Assembly: GCF_047663525.1 (NCBI RefSeq)
Contig: NC_092612.1
Location: forward strand, 2,389,501-2,453,500
From: Anas platyrhynchos
Taxonomy: Eukaryota > Chordata > Aves > Anseriformes > Anatidae
Length of the DNA: 64,000 nucleotides
Direction of reading: 5' to 3'
Positions 35,362 to 47,523 of the stretch are shown piece by piece (position 1 is the stretch's first letter; each line of letters opens with the position of its first letter). A program made the position numbers and the translations under genes. The notes under the pieces are model-generated. The model saw nothing but the letters and a program-made list of their open reading frames with translations. It was not told the DNA's origin and ran no database searches.

Positions 35362-37063
35362 AACTGTTATACCACATTCTTGAGCAGAGTTTTTCCTTGA
35401 CACTTCCTGTTCTCCCCACTTGCCATATGGACGCACCATCTTTCTGGATCCAACCCTACCAGTTGCCACCCAGGGCATTCTCAGAGGTCCTGCAGCCATT
35501 CCCTCACCTCCACGCCCTACCCCAGGCAGCACAGCTCTTAAAAGAGAGTTGCCACAGGCTCCCCAGAGGAAAAGGCCTGGTTGGAGCTACTGCAGAGGCC
35601 ATGGGACATCCAAAAGAGGCTGAGGGCCCCCCACCAGCCTTTACTCCACCCCCTCCAGTTTCCCTCCGTTTCCTCCCACATCTCGATGGAGCACTGGCAA
35701 GCTTTCCCCCACCACTGGGCCAGAAGCTCTTCCCTGGATACACAGCTTGCCTACCTGTAGCCGGGGGACACAGCTCTGGCCAAGTAGGACAGCAGTGCTC
35801 CACACAGCTCCATGCTGCAGACATGCTGTCAGGCCTTGGCTGCCCTTCCTCACACACCAGCACACAAAGCAATCTGCATGGCCAGGCCCCCAGAACACCG
35901 GGCCATAACAGCCGTGAGGAGACACGCCTGCTGCCTCCCACCACTCTGCCCTCACCCAGCATGCATGGGATGCTATGTGAGGCAGCACCCAGTGGTTGGC
36001 TGGCGGCCCTTGCAATGGAGCCTGGGGAGTTGTGTGGATGGGCAGAAATGCCATTTTTCCCTTCCCCTGCCTTGACAATTACGGGTGATGCGTGTTCTCC
36101 AGAGCCCCCACCACTGACCAACGTGCTGCCCCGCTGCTCTTCTTGATTTCCCTCACAGGAACAGTCTCAAAGAAAGACCACTGTGCAGAGCCAGGATCAC
36201 ACAATCAGAAGACACTTAGGGAATGAAGGGACATGAGGCGGGTACGGACACGCACCGCCTACTCAAGGCGTTTGTGTTTCCTGGATCTGGATAGCTGCAA
36301 TGGGTACATGGATGTGAGGGGAACCTGGGGCAGACTTGGTTGTGTCTCCTTCACCCCTTCCCAGTGCCACCACCTGCAGCTGTGCACGTGGGCACAGTCA
36401 GCAGGTGGCAGCAGCCCTGACCATGCAGTGGCCATCTCTCTGTCTCCCCAGACCTCCAAGGCTGACCATAGAAAAGGCAATATAAAGGGGTCAAACATGC
36501 TGTGGTGGCTGTGCAAGATGGCTGTTGCTTTTTCATGTTTTCACAATAGGATTCGGTACTCATTGCCATTCTACCCGGTGAGAGAAGGGAGGTGGTTCAG
36601 GGGCCTGTCCTCTACAAGACCCACTGGGGCCTCTGATCTTCAGTCGTAATGCCCTGTCCCAGCTGCACAAAGAATCATAGAATCATAGAATATCTCGAGT
36701 TGGAAAGGACCCTTAAGGAACATCAAGTCCAAAACCTGACACCGCACAGGTCTTCCCAAAATGTTAGACCATGTGCCTAAGTGCACAGTCCAATTCCTTC
36801 ATAAATTCAGACAGGCTTGGTGCAGTGACTAATTCACTGTGGAGCCTGTTCCAGTGTGCGACCACCCTCTTGGAGAAGAACCTCTTCCTGATGTCCAAGC
36901 TAAACCTCCCCTCCTTCAGCTTAACGTGCAGAAGCAAGGGTCCCGGTAGCAAAGGCAGGAATGCAGCCAGCAGCCCAACTGCCCTGGCTCTGAGTTTTGG
37001 GGGAAGTCTGGAAGAAGAACGATGAAGAAATACCATGGGTCAAGAATGTGGTGCAACAGTGCT
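35362..37063. other. Spacer 8 (A to B, reversed, 1,702 bp)
   Basis: This is the inverted twin of spacer 2, of equal length. Conserved block 36259-36516, reverse strand. CR1 copy 6 lies at the right. No gene. Confidence 0.7.
36671..36935 (-). mobile_element. CR1 LINE fragment, copy 6
   Basis: This is the inverted copy beside K17. With copies 1-5 it makes one CR1 per class-B gene (K2, K4, K7, K10, K14, K17). Confidence 0.9.
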
Positions 37064-37401
37064 TTTATTAAAAGTCCATGGGAGCAGGAAGTTGACAGAA
37101 GGGCAGCCCCTGGGCAGAGGCATCCATCAGGTCCTTGGAAAAGGCACAGAGGAGGTAACCAGCAACCATGCTACATGAACAGGAGGAAGATACTGTGCTG
37201 CCTGTCATGGGGCAGCAAGTCCTGAAAAGAATCTCAATCGGGGCAGGTAAAAGTCAGAATTGGGCCGCATGCAGGCAGGAGGCCTCCAAGCTCTAGAGAC
37301 AGGTGACACCAAAGGGGAGCCATTCCTGCGGCTGTCATGCTGGGAAATACCAGTGCAGCTGCAGAGCTCTCTTTAGTCAGAGGCTGGAGCCAGAGATGGG
37401 T

Positions 37402-37836
37402 TTAGCAGGGCCCACAGTTGCCACTGAGGTACCTGTGGCCGCGACGCCAGCCGCCATATCCGCAGCTCCCAAAGGCTCCATAGCCCCCATAGCCGCCAAG
37501 GCCTCCGTAACCCCCAAGGCCTCCATAACCCCCAAGGCCTCCAGAGCCCAAAAGGCCACCATAACCCCCAAGGCCTCCATAGCCCCCAAAGGCACCACGG
37601 CCTCCAAAAGTGCCGCCAAAGCCCCCTGCAACAGCCGGGACTCCCGCCGAGCCGACCACGGCGTGCTGAGGGAAGGAGCTGAGGATGGGTCCGGGCAAGG
37701 TGAGCACTGTGGCCGGGGGCTGGATCACCACGGTGGAGTCGGGGCACTGCCGCACGCAGGGCTCGTTGGCGCTGTCAGCCAGCGGGGCCGGGGCAGCCAC
37801 CCCGCACACAGGGGCACACAGGCTGGAGCAGGACAT
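37402..37836 (-). CDS. K17, claw-type beta-keratin, 144 aa
   Basis: The protein is identical to K2. It is chimeric: the 3' flank is class B, while the promoter is type delta, otherwise found with class-D genes. TATA 38019-38025; exon 1 about 37956-37995; intron 37858-37955; poly(A) signal 37064-37069. Exon 1 has CTGCTTAGAG where most copies have CTGTTTAGAG, shared with K19. Confidence 0.94.
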   Translation of the reverse strand: MSCSSLCAPVCGVAAPAPLADSANEPCVRQCPDSTVVIQPPATVLTLPGPILSSFPQHAVVGSAGVPAVAGGFGGTFGGRGAFGGYGGLGGYGGLLGSGGLGGYGGLGGYGGLGGYGGYGAFGSCGYGGWRRGHRYLSGNCGPC

Positions 37837-38025
37837 CTTCCACGTAGGCAAGGAGTACTGCAAAGGGCAGGCAGAGTTAGGCAAGGGTCTGGGGAGAGGC
37901 TGTATTGATGGAGGCAGGGAGAGAGCCCCGAGAAGCCTCCAAGAGCACGACTTACCCAGGTGATCTGCTTAGAGACAAGTGGAGGAAGCGGGATAGAGGG
38001 CTGCAAAGCCCTCAGCCCTTTTATA

Positions 38026-38885
38026 CCTGTCCCAGAGAGCCCCTGGCATCAAACATAGGTGGAAGCCCCAGATATTCCTGCAATAAAGCTGACAGCCTGC
38101 ATGAAAATATGGTGAGGTGGGGCAATTATATCCCTCCCCATTTGGGACATGGAGGTGCAAACTTGCACTGGGAAATAGGGAGGTGATGGGAGGGACAGAC
38201 GATGAAAGGCCAGCCACTGCTGAAGCTGACCCCACGGCACCAATAAACCCCAATGAGTTCCTAATCCTCCGGGCCAACTGGGCTGCACCCAAAATGCCAA
38301 CATAGCCACAGCTCTTTACTTGGCCTTCAGGTGAATTGGAGAGCAAGGAGTAGCACATGTCCCATGGGGCAGGGAGAAGGGCAATCATAGGGATGCTCCT
38401 CAACTCCCACCCAAGTGACTCACAGCCCCTGCCTATACAGAGTGATAGTGAGTGTTTGGAAGCTTCCGCAAGTGGCTGTGATGGCTTCATGCCTTTACCC
38501 AAACTTCCAACACCTCTGTTTACCAGCCCATAAAAGGTGGATAATGACAGGTGTGCTGGCTGTGCACAGGGTACCAAAGTGCTTCTTCGGCAAAATGCAC
38601 GTGACTGTTCCACATAGAAAATGTTTAGGATTAGGAATTCATTGGGGTTTATTGGTGCCATGAGGTCAGCTTCAGGAGCGACTGGCCTTTCATGTAGTTG
38701 CATGTCACGGTCTGTCCCTTCCGTCACATTCCTCTTCCCCAGGGCACGTTTGCGCCTCAATGTCCCCAGTGGGGAAGGATATAATTTCCCCACATCATCA
38801 CGTGTGTCGTGAAGGGTGTCAGTTTTATTGCATGAATATCTGGGGCTTCCACCTATGTTTGATGCCAGGGGCTCTCTGAGACACG
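38026..38885. promoter_or_regulatory. Divergent promoter P9 (type delta)
   Basis: This 860-bp interval is the first of four near-identical delta promoters. The central word is at 38432-38451, plus strand, in a variant form (CCTATACAGAGTGATAGTGA). It drives K17 and K18. Confidence 0.7.
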
Positions 38886-39074
38886 TATAAAAGGGCTGAG
38901 GGCTTTGCAGCCCTCTATCCTGCTTCCTCCACTTGTCTCTAAACAGATCACCTGGGTAAGTCGTGCTCTTGGAGGCTTCTCGGGGCTCTCTCCCTGCCTC
39001 CATCAATACAGCCTCTCCCCAGACCCTTGCCTAACTCTGCCTGCCCTTTGCAGTACTCCTTGCCTACGTGGAAG

Positions 39075-39491
39075 ATGTCCTGCTCCAGCCTGTGTGCCCC
39101 TGTGTGCGGGGTGGCTGCCCCGGCCCCTCTGGCTGACAGCGCCAACGAGCCCTGCGTGCGGCAGTGCCCCGACTCCACCGTGGTGATCCAGCCCCCGGCC
39201 ACGGTGCTCACCTTGCCCGGACCCATCCTCAGCTCCTTCCCTCAGCACGCCGTGGTCGGCTCGGCGGGAGTCCCGGCTGTTGCAGGGGGCTTTGGCGGCA
39301 CTTTTGGAGGCCGTGGTGCCTTTGGGGGCTCTGGAGGCCTTGGGGGTTATGGTGGCCTTTTGGGCTCTGGAGGCCTTGGGGGTTATGGAGGCCTTGGCGG
39401 CTATGGGGGCTATGGAGCCTTTGGGAGCTGTGGATATGGCGGCTGGCGCCGGGGCCTCAGGTACCTCAGTGGCAATTGCGGGCCCTGCTAA
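39075..39491 (+). CDS. K18, claw-type beta-keratin, 138 aa
   Basis: One hexapeptide shorter than K2, with Thr76, Ser86 and Leu128. TATA 38886-38892; exon 1 about 38916-38955; intron 38956-39053; poly(A) signal 39823-39828. The 3' flank is class E (no CR1). A silent CCGCTG to CCTCTG change at codons 18-19 is shared only with K22. Confidence 0.94.
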   Translation: MSCSSLCAPVCGVAAPAPLADSANEPCVRQCPDSTVVIQPPATVLTLPGPILSSFPQHAVVGSAGVPAVAGGFGGTFGGRGAFGGSGGLGGYGGLLGSGGLGGYGGLGGYGGYGAFGSCGYGGWRRGLRYLSGNCGPC

Positions 39492-39828
39492 GCCCACGTC
39501 TGGCTCCAGCCCCTGAAGAAGGAGAGCTCCTCAGCTGCCCTGGAACGTCCCGACATGACACCAGCAGGAAAAGCTCCTCTTTGGTGTCACTCGTCTCTAG
39601 AGCTTGGAGGTCATGTGCCTGCATGGGGCCCAGCTCTCTCTTTATCATGTCCTAGTTGGGCTTTGCTTCAGGACTTGCTGCCCCATGACAATGCAACCCC
39701 ATGGAACTGCCTTTTCCTGTGGCTGGCTGCTGCTCTCCTCCTCCCTGCATCTTGCAAGGAGTTGGAGGCTGCCTCTGCCCAGGGGCTGCCCTTCTGCCGT
39801 CTCCTTGCTTCCCTGGACCTTCAATAAA

Positions 39829-41318
39829 AGCTCTGTTGCACCACATTCTTGACCCATGGTATTTCTTCATCATTCTTCTTCCAGACTTCCCCCAAAACCC
39901 AGAGCCAGGGCAGTTGGGATGCTGGCTGCACTCCTGCCTTTGCTACTGAGGTCTTTGGGCCGCTGGGGCAGGGCATTACAACTGAAGATCAGAGGCCCTG
40001 GTGGGTCTTGTAGAGGACAGGCCCCTGAACCTCCTCCCTTCTCTCACCGGGTAGAAAGGCAACGCATCCCCAATACTACTTGGAGAACATGACAGAGAAC
40101 TTGCACAGCCACCACAGCATGTTTGACCCCTTTATATTGCCTTTTCTATGGTCAGCCATGGAGGTCTGGGGAGACAGAGAGATGGCCACTGCATGGTCAG
40201 GGCTGCTGCCACCTGCTGACTGTGCCCACGTGCACAGCTGCAGGTGGTGGCACTGGGAAGGGGTGAAGGAGACACAACCAAGTCTGCCCCAGGTTCCCCT
40301 CACATCCATGTACCCATTGCAGCCATCCAGATCCAGGGAGTACAAACGCCTTGAGTAGGCGGTTCGTGTCCGTACCCGCCTCATGTCCCTTCATTCCCTA
40401 AGTGTCTTCTGATCGTGTGATCCTGGCTCTGCACAGTGGTCTTTCTTTGAGACTGTTCCTGCGAGGGAAGTCAACAAGAGCAGCGGGGCAGCACGTTGGT
40501 CAGTGGTGGGGGCTCAGGAGAACATGCATCACCCATAATTGTCATGGCAGGGGAAGGGGAAAATGGCTGTGAACTGTCAGAGCAGCCACAGCTTTCCTCC
40601 ACCACCTGCGCAGAAGTTTGTGTGTCTCCTCTTGTGCTTGGGGACATCTTTTCCAATTCTGCCCATCCGCACCACTCCCTAGGCTCCAGTGCAAGGACCG
40701 CCAGCCAACCCCTGGGTGCTGCCTCACATAGCATCCCGTGCATGCTGGGTGAGGGCAGAGTGGTGGGAGGCAGCCGGTGTGCCTCATCACGGCTGTTATG
40801 GCCAGGTGTTCTGAGGGCCTGGCCATGCAGACTGCTTTGTGTGCTGGTGTGTGAGGAAGGGCAGCCAAGGCCTGGCAGCATGTCTGCAGCATGGAGCTGT
40901 GTGGAGCACTGCTGTCCTACTTGGCCAGAGCTGTGTCCCCCGGCTACAGGTAGGCAAGCTGTGTATCCAGGGAAGAGCTTCTGGCCCAGTGGTGAGGAAA
41001 AGCTTGCCAGTGCTCTATGCAGATGTGGTAGGAAGAGGAGAGAAACCGATCAGGTTGGAGTAAAGGCTGGTGGGGGTCCCTCAGCCTCCTTCCTCTGCCC
41101 CTTGGCCTCCCTGTTGACTTTAACCAGGCGTCTGCCCTTGGGAAGGCTGTGGTGACCTTCTTGTAATGGCCATGTGTGCAGGGCCTTTGGAGGATATGAG
41201 GGAGTGCCTGTGGTGCTCTTGAGGACTCCCCGATGGCAGCTCCCACTCCTCACAGGAAGAAGCGAATGGAGGAAGTGTCACAGAAAAGACAGGGTCCAGA
41301 ATGTGTTTTAACAGAGCT
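39829..41318. other. Spacer 9 (E to D, forward, 1,490 bp)
   Basis: The CR1-empty form of the B/E flank is at about 39945-39970. Conserved block 40080-40358. It carries the ~80-bp segment near 40600-40670. The D side at 41010-41280 matches spacer 4 and not spacers 10-12 (for example ACCGATCAGG at 41046), so this spacer is intermediate. No gene. Confidence 0.7.
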
Positions 41319-41634
41319 TTTATTTCAGGTCCAGGGGATTAGGGAGGTGGCAGAAGTGTAGTCCTTGACTCCTTGCAGAAGGCAGAGCGTTGGTGAGCAG
41401 CAGCCTTGCAACAGGAGGCGTCCAATTCTTGGCTGCATCATTGTGGGGCATTGATTCCTAAAGCAAAGCTCAAACAGGAAGGAGAAGCACAGAGGAGCCC
41501 CATGCAGGCACAAGACCTCCAAGCTCTTCAATTTGATGATGCTACAGCGGAGCCTTTAATGGCAACATCAGGTGGGAATATTGCAAGGCAATTCCAGACC
41601 TCACCTTCATCATAGACTGGAGCCAGAGGTGGGC

Positions 41635-42069
41635 TTAGCAGGGCCCACAGTTGCCACTGAGGTACCTGTGACCCCGGCGCCAGCCACCGTATCCGCAGCT
41701 CCCAAAGGCTCCATAGCCCCCATAGCCGCCAAGGCCTCCATAACCCCCAAGGCCTCCATAACCCCCAAGGCCTCCAGAGCCCAAAAGGCCACCATAACCC
41801 CCAAGGCCTCCAGAGCCCCCAAAGGCACCACGGCCTCCAAAAGTGCCGCCAAAGCCCCCTGCAACAGCCGGGACTCCCGCCGAGCCGACCACGGCGTGCT
41901 GAGGGAAGGAGCTGAGGATGGGTCCGGGCAAGGTGAGCACCGTGGCCGGGGGCTGGATCACCACGGTGGAGTCGGGGCACTGCCGCACGCAGGGCTCGTT
42001 GGCGCTGTCAGCCAGCGGGGCCGGGGCAGCCACCCCGCACACAGGGGCACACAGGCTGGAGCAGGACAT
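41635..42069 (-). CDS. K19, claw-type beta-keratin, 144 aa
   Basis: It has Thr76, Ser86 and His134; the protein is identical to K21. TATA 42252-42258; exon 1 about 42189-42228; intron 42091-42188; poly(A) signal 41319-41324. The 3' flank is class D. Confidence 0.94.
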   Translation of the reverse strand: MSCSSLCAPVCGVAAPAPLADSANEPCVRQCPDSTVVIQPPATVLTLPGPILSSFPQHAVVGSAGVPAVAGGFGGTFGGRGAFGGSGGLGGYGGLLGSGGLGGYGGLGGYGGLGGYGGYGAFGSCGYGGWRRGHRYLSGNCGPC

Positions 42070-42258
42070 CTTCCACGTAGGCAAGGAGTACTGCAAAGGG
42101 CAGGCAGAGTTAGGCAAGGGTCTGGGGAGAGGCTGTATTGATGGAGGCAGGGAGAGAGCCCCGAGAAGCCTCCAAGAGCACGACTTACCCAGGTGATCTG
42201 CTTAGAGACAAGTGGAGGAAGCGGGATAGAGGGCTGCAAAGCCCTCAGCCCTTTTATA

Positions 42259-43118
42259 CCTGTCCCAGAGAGCCCCTGGCATCAAACATAGGTGGAAGCC
42301 CCAGATATTCCTGCAATAAAGCTGACAGCCTGCATGAAAATATGGTGAGGTGGGGCAATTATATCCCTCCCCATTTGGGACATGGAGGTGCAAACTTGCA
42401 CTGGGAAATAGGGAGGTGATGGGAGGGACAGACGATGAAAGGCCAGCCACTGCTGAAGCTGACCCCACGGCACCAATAAACCCCAATGAGTTCCTAATCC
42501 TCCGGGCCAACTGGGCTGCACCCAAAATGCCAACATAGCCACAGCTCTTTACTTGGCCTTCAGGTGAATTGGAGAGCAAGGAGTAGCACATGTCCCACGG
42601 GGCAGGGAGAAGGGCAATCATAGGGATGCTCCTCAACTCCCACCCAAGTGACTCACAGCCCCTGCCTATACAGGGTGATAGTGAGTGTTTGGAAGCTTCC
42701 GCAAGTGGCTGTGATGGCTTCATGCCTTTACCCAAACTTCCAACACCTCTGTTTACCAGCCCATAAAAGGTGGATAATGACAGGTGTGCTGGCTGTGCAC
42801 AGGGTACCAAAGTGCTTCTTCGGCAAAATGCACGTGACTGTTCCACATAGAAAATGTTTAGGATTAGGAATTCATTGGGGTTTATTGGTGCCATGAGGTC
42901 AGCTTCAGGAGCGACTGGCCTTTCATGTAGTTGCATGTCACGGTCTGTCCCTTCCGTCACATTCCTCTTCCCCAGGGCACGTTTGCGCCTCAATGTCCCC
43001 AGTGGGGAAGGATATAATTTCCCCACATCATCACGTGTGTCGTGAAGGGTGTCAGTTTTATTGCATGAATATCTGGGGCTTCCACCTATGTTTGATGCCA
43101 GGGGCTCTCTGAGACACG
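42259..43118. promoter_or_regulatory. Divergent promoter P10 (type delta)
   Basis: It has the same 860-bp length as P9, with the central word at 42665-42684 on the plus strand. It drives K19 and K20. Confidence 0.7.
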
Positions 43119-43307
43119 TATAAAAGGGCTGAGGGCTTTGCAGCCCTCTATCCTGCTTCCTCCACTTGTCTCTAAACAGATCACCTGGGTAAGTCGTGCT
43201 CTTGGAGGCTTCTCGGGGCTCTCTCCCTGCCTCCATCAATACAGCCTCTCCCCAGACCCTTGCCTAACTCTGCCTGCCCTTTGCAGTACTCCTTGCCTAC
43301 GTGGAAG

Positions 43308-43724
43308 ATGTCCTGCTCCAGCCTGTGTGCCCCTGTGTGCGGGGTGGCTGCCCCGGCCCCGCTGGCTGACAGCGCCAACGAGCCCTGCGTGCGGCAGTGC
43401 CCCGACTCCACCGTGGTGATCCAGCCCCCGGCCACGGTGCTCACCTTGCCCGGACCCATCCTCAGCTCCTTCCCTCAGCACGCCGTGGTCGGCTCGGCGG
43501 GAGTCCCGGCTGTTGCAGGGGGCTTTGGCGGCACTTTTGGAGGCCGTGGTGCCTTTGGGGGCTCTGGAGGCCTTGGGGGTTATGGTGGCCTTTTGGGCTC
43601 TGGAGGCCTTGGGGGTTATGGAGGCCTTGGCGGCTATGGGGGCTATGGAGCCTTTGGGAGCTGTGGATATGGCGGCTGGCGCCGGGGCCTCAGGTACCTC
43701 AGTGGCAATTGCGGGCCCTGCTAA
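43308..43724 (+). CDS. K20, claw-type beta-keratin, 138 aa
   Basis: The protein is identical to K18. TATA 43119-43125; exon 1 about 43149-43188; intron 43189-43286; poly(A) signal 44055-44060. The 3' flank is class E. One base is absent in the 3' UTR near 43785 (GTCCCGCATGAC versus GTCCCGACATGAC); K13's 3' UTR has a similar form. Confidence 0.94.
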   Translation: MSCSSLCAPVCGVAAPAPLADSANEPCVRQCPDSTVVIQPPATVLTLPGPILSSFPQHAVVGSAGVPAVAGGFGGTFGGRGAFGGSGGLGGYGGLLGSGGLGGYGGLGGYGGYGAFGSCGYGGWRRGLRYLSGNCGPC

Positions 43725-44060
43725 GCCCACGTCTGGCTCCAGCCCCTGAAGAAGGAGAGCTCCTCAGCTGCCCTGGAACGTCCCGCATGACACCAGCAGG
43801 AAAAGCTCCTCTTTGGTGTCACTCGTCTCTAGAGCTTGGAGGTCATGTGCCTGCATGGGGCCCAGCTCTCTCTTTATCATGTCCTAGTTGGGCTTTGCTT
43901 CAGGACTTGCTGCCCCATGACAATGCAACCCCATGGAACTGCCTTTTCCTGTGGCTGGCTGCTGCTCTCCTCCTCCCTGCATCTTGCAAGGAGTTGGAGG
44001 CTGCCTCTGCCCAGGGGCTGCCCTTCTGCCGTCTCCTTGCTTCCCTGGACCTTCAATAAA

Positions 44061-45534
44061 AGCTCTGTTGCACCACATTCTTGACCCATGGTATTTCTTC
44101 ATCATTCTTCTTCCAGACTTCCCCCAAAACCCAGAGCCAGGGCAGTTGGGATGCTGGCTGCACTCCTGCCTTTGCTACTGAGGTCTTTGGGCCGCTGGGG
44201 CAGGGCATTACAACTGAAGATCAGAGGCCCCAGTGGGTCTTGTAGAGGACAGGCCCCTGAACCTCCTCCCTTCTCTCACCGGGTAGAAAGGCAACGCATC
44301 CCCAATACTACTTGGAGAACATGACAGAGAACTTGCACAGCCACCACAGCATGTTTGACCCCTTTATATTGCCTTTTCTATGGTCAGCCGTGGAGGTCTG
44401 GGGAGACAGAGAGATGGCCACTGCATGGTCAGGGCTGCTGCCACCTGCTGACTGTGCCCACATGCACAGCTGCAGGTGGTGGCACTGGGAAGGGGTGAAG
44501 GAGACACAACCAAGTCTGCCCCAGGTTCCCCTCACATCCATGTACCCATTGCAGCCATCCAGATCCAGGGAGTACAAACGCCTTGAGTAGGCGGTGCGTG
44601 TCCGTACCCGCCTCATGTCCCTTCATTCCCTAAGTGTCTTCTGATCGTGTGATCCTGGCTCTGCACAGTGGTCTTTCTTTGAGACTGTTCCTGCGAGGGA
44701 AGTCAACAAGAGCAGCGGGGCAGCACGTTGGTCAGTGGTGGGGGCTCAGGAGAACATGCATCACCCATAATTGTCATGGCAGGGGAAGGGGAAAATGGCT
44801 GTGAACTGTCAGAGCAGCCACAGCTTTCCTCCACCACCTGCGCAGAAGTTTGTGTGTCTCCTCTTGTGCTTGGGGACATCTTTTCCAATTCTGCCCATCC
44901 GCACCACTCCCTAGGCTCCAGTGCAAGGACCGCCAGCCAACCCCTGGGTGCTGCCTCACATAGCATCCCGTGCATGCTGGGTGAGGGCAGAGTGGTGGGA
45001 GGCAGCCGGTGTGCCTCATCACGGCTGTTATGGCCAGGTGTTCTGGGGGCCTGGCCATGCAGACTGCTTTGTGTGCTGGTGTGTGAGGAAGGGCAGCCAA
45101 GGCCTGGCAGCATGTCTGCAGCATGGAGCTGTGTGGAGCACTGCTGTCCTACTTGGCCAGAGCTGTGTCCCCCGGCTACAGGTAGGCAAGCTGTGTATCC
45201 AGGGAAGAGCTTCTGGCCCAGTGGTGAGGAAAAGCTTGCCAGTGCTCCATGGAGATTTAGGAGGAAGAGGAGGGAAACTGGAGGGGGTGGAGGAAAGGCT
45301 AGTGGGGGACCCTCAGCCTCCTTCCTCTGCCCCTTGGCCTCCCTGTTGACTCTAACCAGGCGTTTGCCCTTGGGGAGGCTGTGGCGACCCTCTTGTAATG
45401 GCCGTGTGTGCAGGGCCTTTGGAGGAGCTGAGGGAGTGCCTGTGGTGCTCTTGAGGACTCCCCGATGGCAGCTCCCAGGCCTCACAGGAAGTGTCACAGA
45501 AAAGACAGGGTCCAGAATGTGTTGTAACAGAGCT
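44061..45534. other. Spacer 10 (E to D, forward, 1,474 bp)
   Basis: Conserved block 44312-44590. The D side now carries the newer form shared with spacers 11 and 12 (GGAGATTTAGGAGG near 45251). No CR1 and no gene. Confidence 0.7.
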
Positions 45535-45850
45535 TTTATTTCAGGTCCAGGGGAGCAGGGAGATGGCAGAAGGGCAGCCCCTGACTCCTTGCAGAAGGCA
45601 GAGCGTTGGTGAGCAGCAGCCTTGCAACAGGAGGCGTCCAATTCTTGGCTGCATCATTGTGGGGCATTGATTCCTAAAGCAAAGCTCAAACAGGAAGGAG
45701 AAGCACAGAGGAGCCCCATGCAGGCACAAGACCTCCAAGCTCTTCAATTTGATGATGCTACAGCGGAGCCTTTAATGGCAACATCAGGTGGGAATATTGC
45801 AAGGCAATTCCAGAGCTCACCTTCATCATAGACTGGAGCCAGAGGTGGGC

Positions 45851-46285
45851 TTAGCAGGGCCCACAGTTGCCACTGAGGTACCTGTGACCCCGGCGCCAGC
45901 CACCGTATCCGCAGCTCCCAAAGGCTCCATAGCCCCCATAGCCGCCAAGGCCTCCATAACCCCCAAGGCCTCCATAACCCCCAAGGCCTCCAGAGCCCAA
46001 AAGGCCACCATAACCCCCAAGGCCTCCAGAGCCCCCAAAGGCACCACGGCCTCCAAAAGTGCCGCCAAAGCCCCCTGCAACAGCCGGGACTCCCGCCGAG
46101 CCGACCACGGCGTGCTGAGGGAAGGAGCTGAGGATGGGTCCGGGCAAGGTGAGCACTGTGGCCGGGGGCTGGATCACCACGGTGGAGTCGGGGCACTGCC
46201 GCACGCAGGGCTCGTTGGCGCTGTCAGCCAGCGGGGCCGGGGCAGCCACCCCGCACACAGGGGCACACAGGCTGGAGCAGGACAT
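45851..46285 (-). CDS. K21, claw-type beta-keratin, 144 aa
   Basis: The protein is identical to K19. TATA 46468-46474; exon 1 about 46405-46444; intron 46307-46404; poly(A) signal 45535-45540. The 3' flank is class D. Confidence 0.94.
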   Translation of the reverse strand: MSCSSLCAPVCGVAAPAPLADSANEPCVRQCPDSTVVIQPPATVLTLPGPILSSFPQHAVVGSAGVPAVAGGFGGTFGGRGAFGGSGGLGGYGGLLGSGGLGGYGGLGGYGGLGGYGGYGAFGSCGYGGWRRGHRYLSGNCGPC

Positions 46286-46474
46286 CTTCCACGTAGGCAA
46301 GGAGTACTGCAAAGGGCAGGCAGAGTTAGGCAAGGGTCTGGGGAGAGGCTGTATTGATGGAGGCAGGGAGAGAGCCCCGAGAAGCCTCCAAGAGCACGAC
46401 TTACCCAGGTGATCTGTTTAGAGACAAGTGGAGGAAGCGGGATAGAGGGCTGCAAAGCCCTCAGCCCTTTTATA

Positions 46475-47334
46475 CCTGTCCCAGAGAGCCCCTGGCATCA
46501 AACATAGGTGGAAGCCCCAGATATTCCTGCAATAAAGCTGACAGCCTGCATGAAAATATGGTGAGGTGGGGCAATTATATCCCTCCCCATTTGGGACATG
46601 GAGGTGCAAACTTGCACTGGGAAATAGGGAGGTGATGGGAGGGACAGACGATGAAAGGCCAGCCACTGCTGAAGCTGACCCCACGGCACCAATAAACCCC
46701 AATGAGTTCCTAATCCTCCGGGCCAACTGGGCTGCACCCAAAATGCCAACATAGCCACAGCTCTTTACTTGGCCTTCAGGTGAATTGGAGAGCAAGGAGT
46801 AGCACATGTCCCACGGGGCAGGGAGAAGGGCAATCATAGGGATGCTCCTCAACTCCCACCCAAGTGACTCACAGCCCCTGCCTATACAGGGTGATAGTGA
46901 GTGTTTGGAAGCTTCCGCAAGTGGCTGTGATGGCTTCATGCCTTTACCCAAACTTCCAACACCTCTGTTTACCAGCCCATAAAAGGTGGATAATGACAGG
47001 TGTGCTGGCTGTGCACAGGGTACCAAAGTGCTTCTTCGGCAAAATGCACGTGACTGTTCCACATAGAAAATGTTTAGGATTAGGAATTCATTGGGGTTTA
47101 TTGGTGCCATGAGGTCAGCTTCAGGAGCGACTGGCCTTTCATGTAGTTGCATGTCACGGTCTGTCCCTTCCGTCACATTCCTCTTCCCCAGGGCACGTTT
47201 GCGCCTCAATGTCCCCAGTGGGGAAGGATATAATTTCCCCACATCATCACGTGTGTCGTGAAGGGTGTCAGTTTTATTGCATGAATATCTGGGGCTTCCA
47301 CCTATGTTTGATGCCAGGGGCTCTCTGAGACAGG
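46475..47334. promoter_or_regulatory. Divergent promoter P11 (type delta)
   Basis: This 860-bp interval has its central word at 46881-46900, plus strand. The K22-side end has GAGACAGGTATAAAAGG where P9 and P10 have GAGACACGTATAAAAGG, a change that separates the two most recent units from the older two. Confidence 0.7.
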
Positions 47335-47523
47335 TATAAAAGGGCTGAGGGCTTTGCAGCCCGCTATCCTGCTTCCTCCACTTGTCTCTAAACAGATCAC
47401 CTGGGTAAGTCGTGCTCTTGGAGGCTTCTCGGGGCTCTCTCCCTGCCTCCATCAATACAGCCTCTCCCCAGACCCTTGCCTAACTCTGCCTGCCCTTTGC
47501 AGTACTCCTTGCCTACGTGGAAG

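Larger units (their letters stand above)
28830..37402 (-). repeat. 8,573-bp inverted duplication, right arm
   Basis: This is the partner of 7930-16502, with no net length change over 8.57 kb. The two arms flank a 12.3-kb loop that itself holds the direct-duplication arm 2. Confidence 0.85.

Noticed and set aside
42202-43239. 345-codon minus-strand frame across the delta promoters
   Set aside because: It spans both core promoter arms and an exon 1, and occurs only in the four youngest, nearly identical units. There is no recognisable domain.
44703-45641. Long frames of 249-312 codons in the spacers, present in many units
   Set aside because: They lack family resemblance, are rich in Pro/His/Ser as expected of GC-rich non-coding DNA, overlap long frames on the other strand, and are shortened in sister spacers. 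Their persistence reflects recent duplication.
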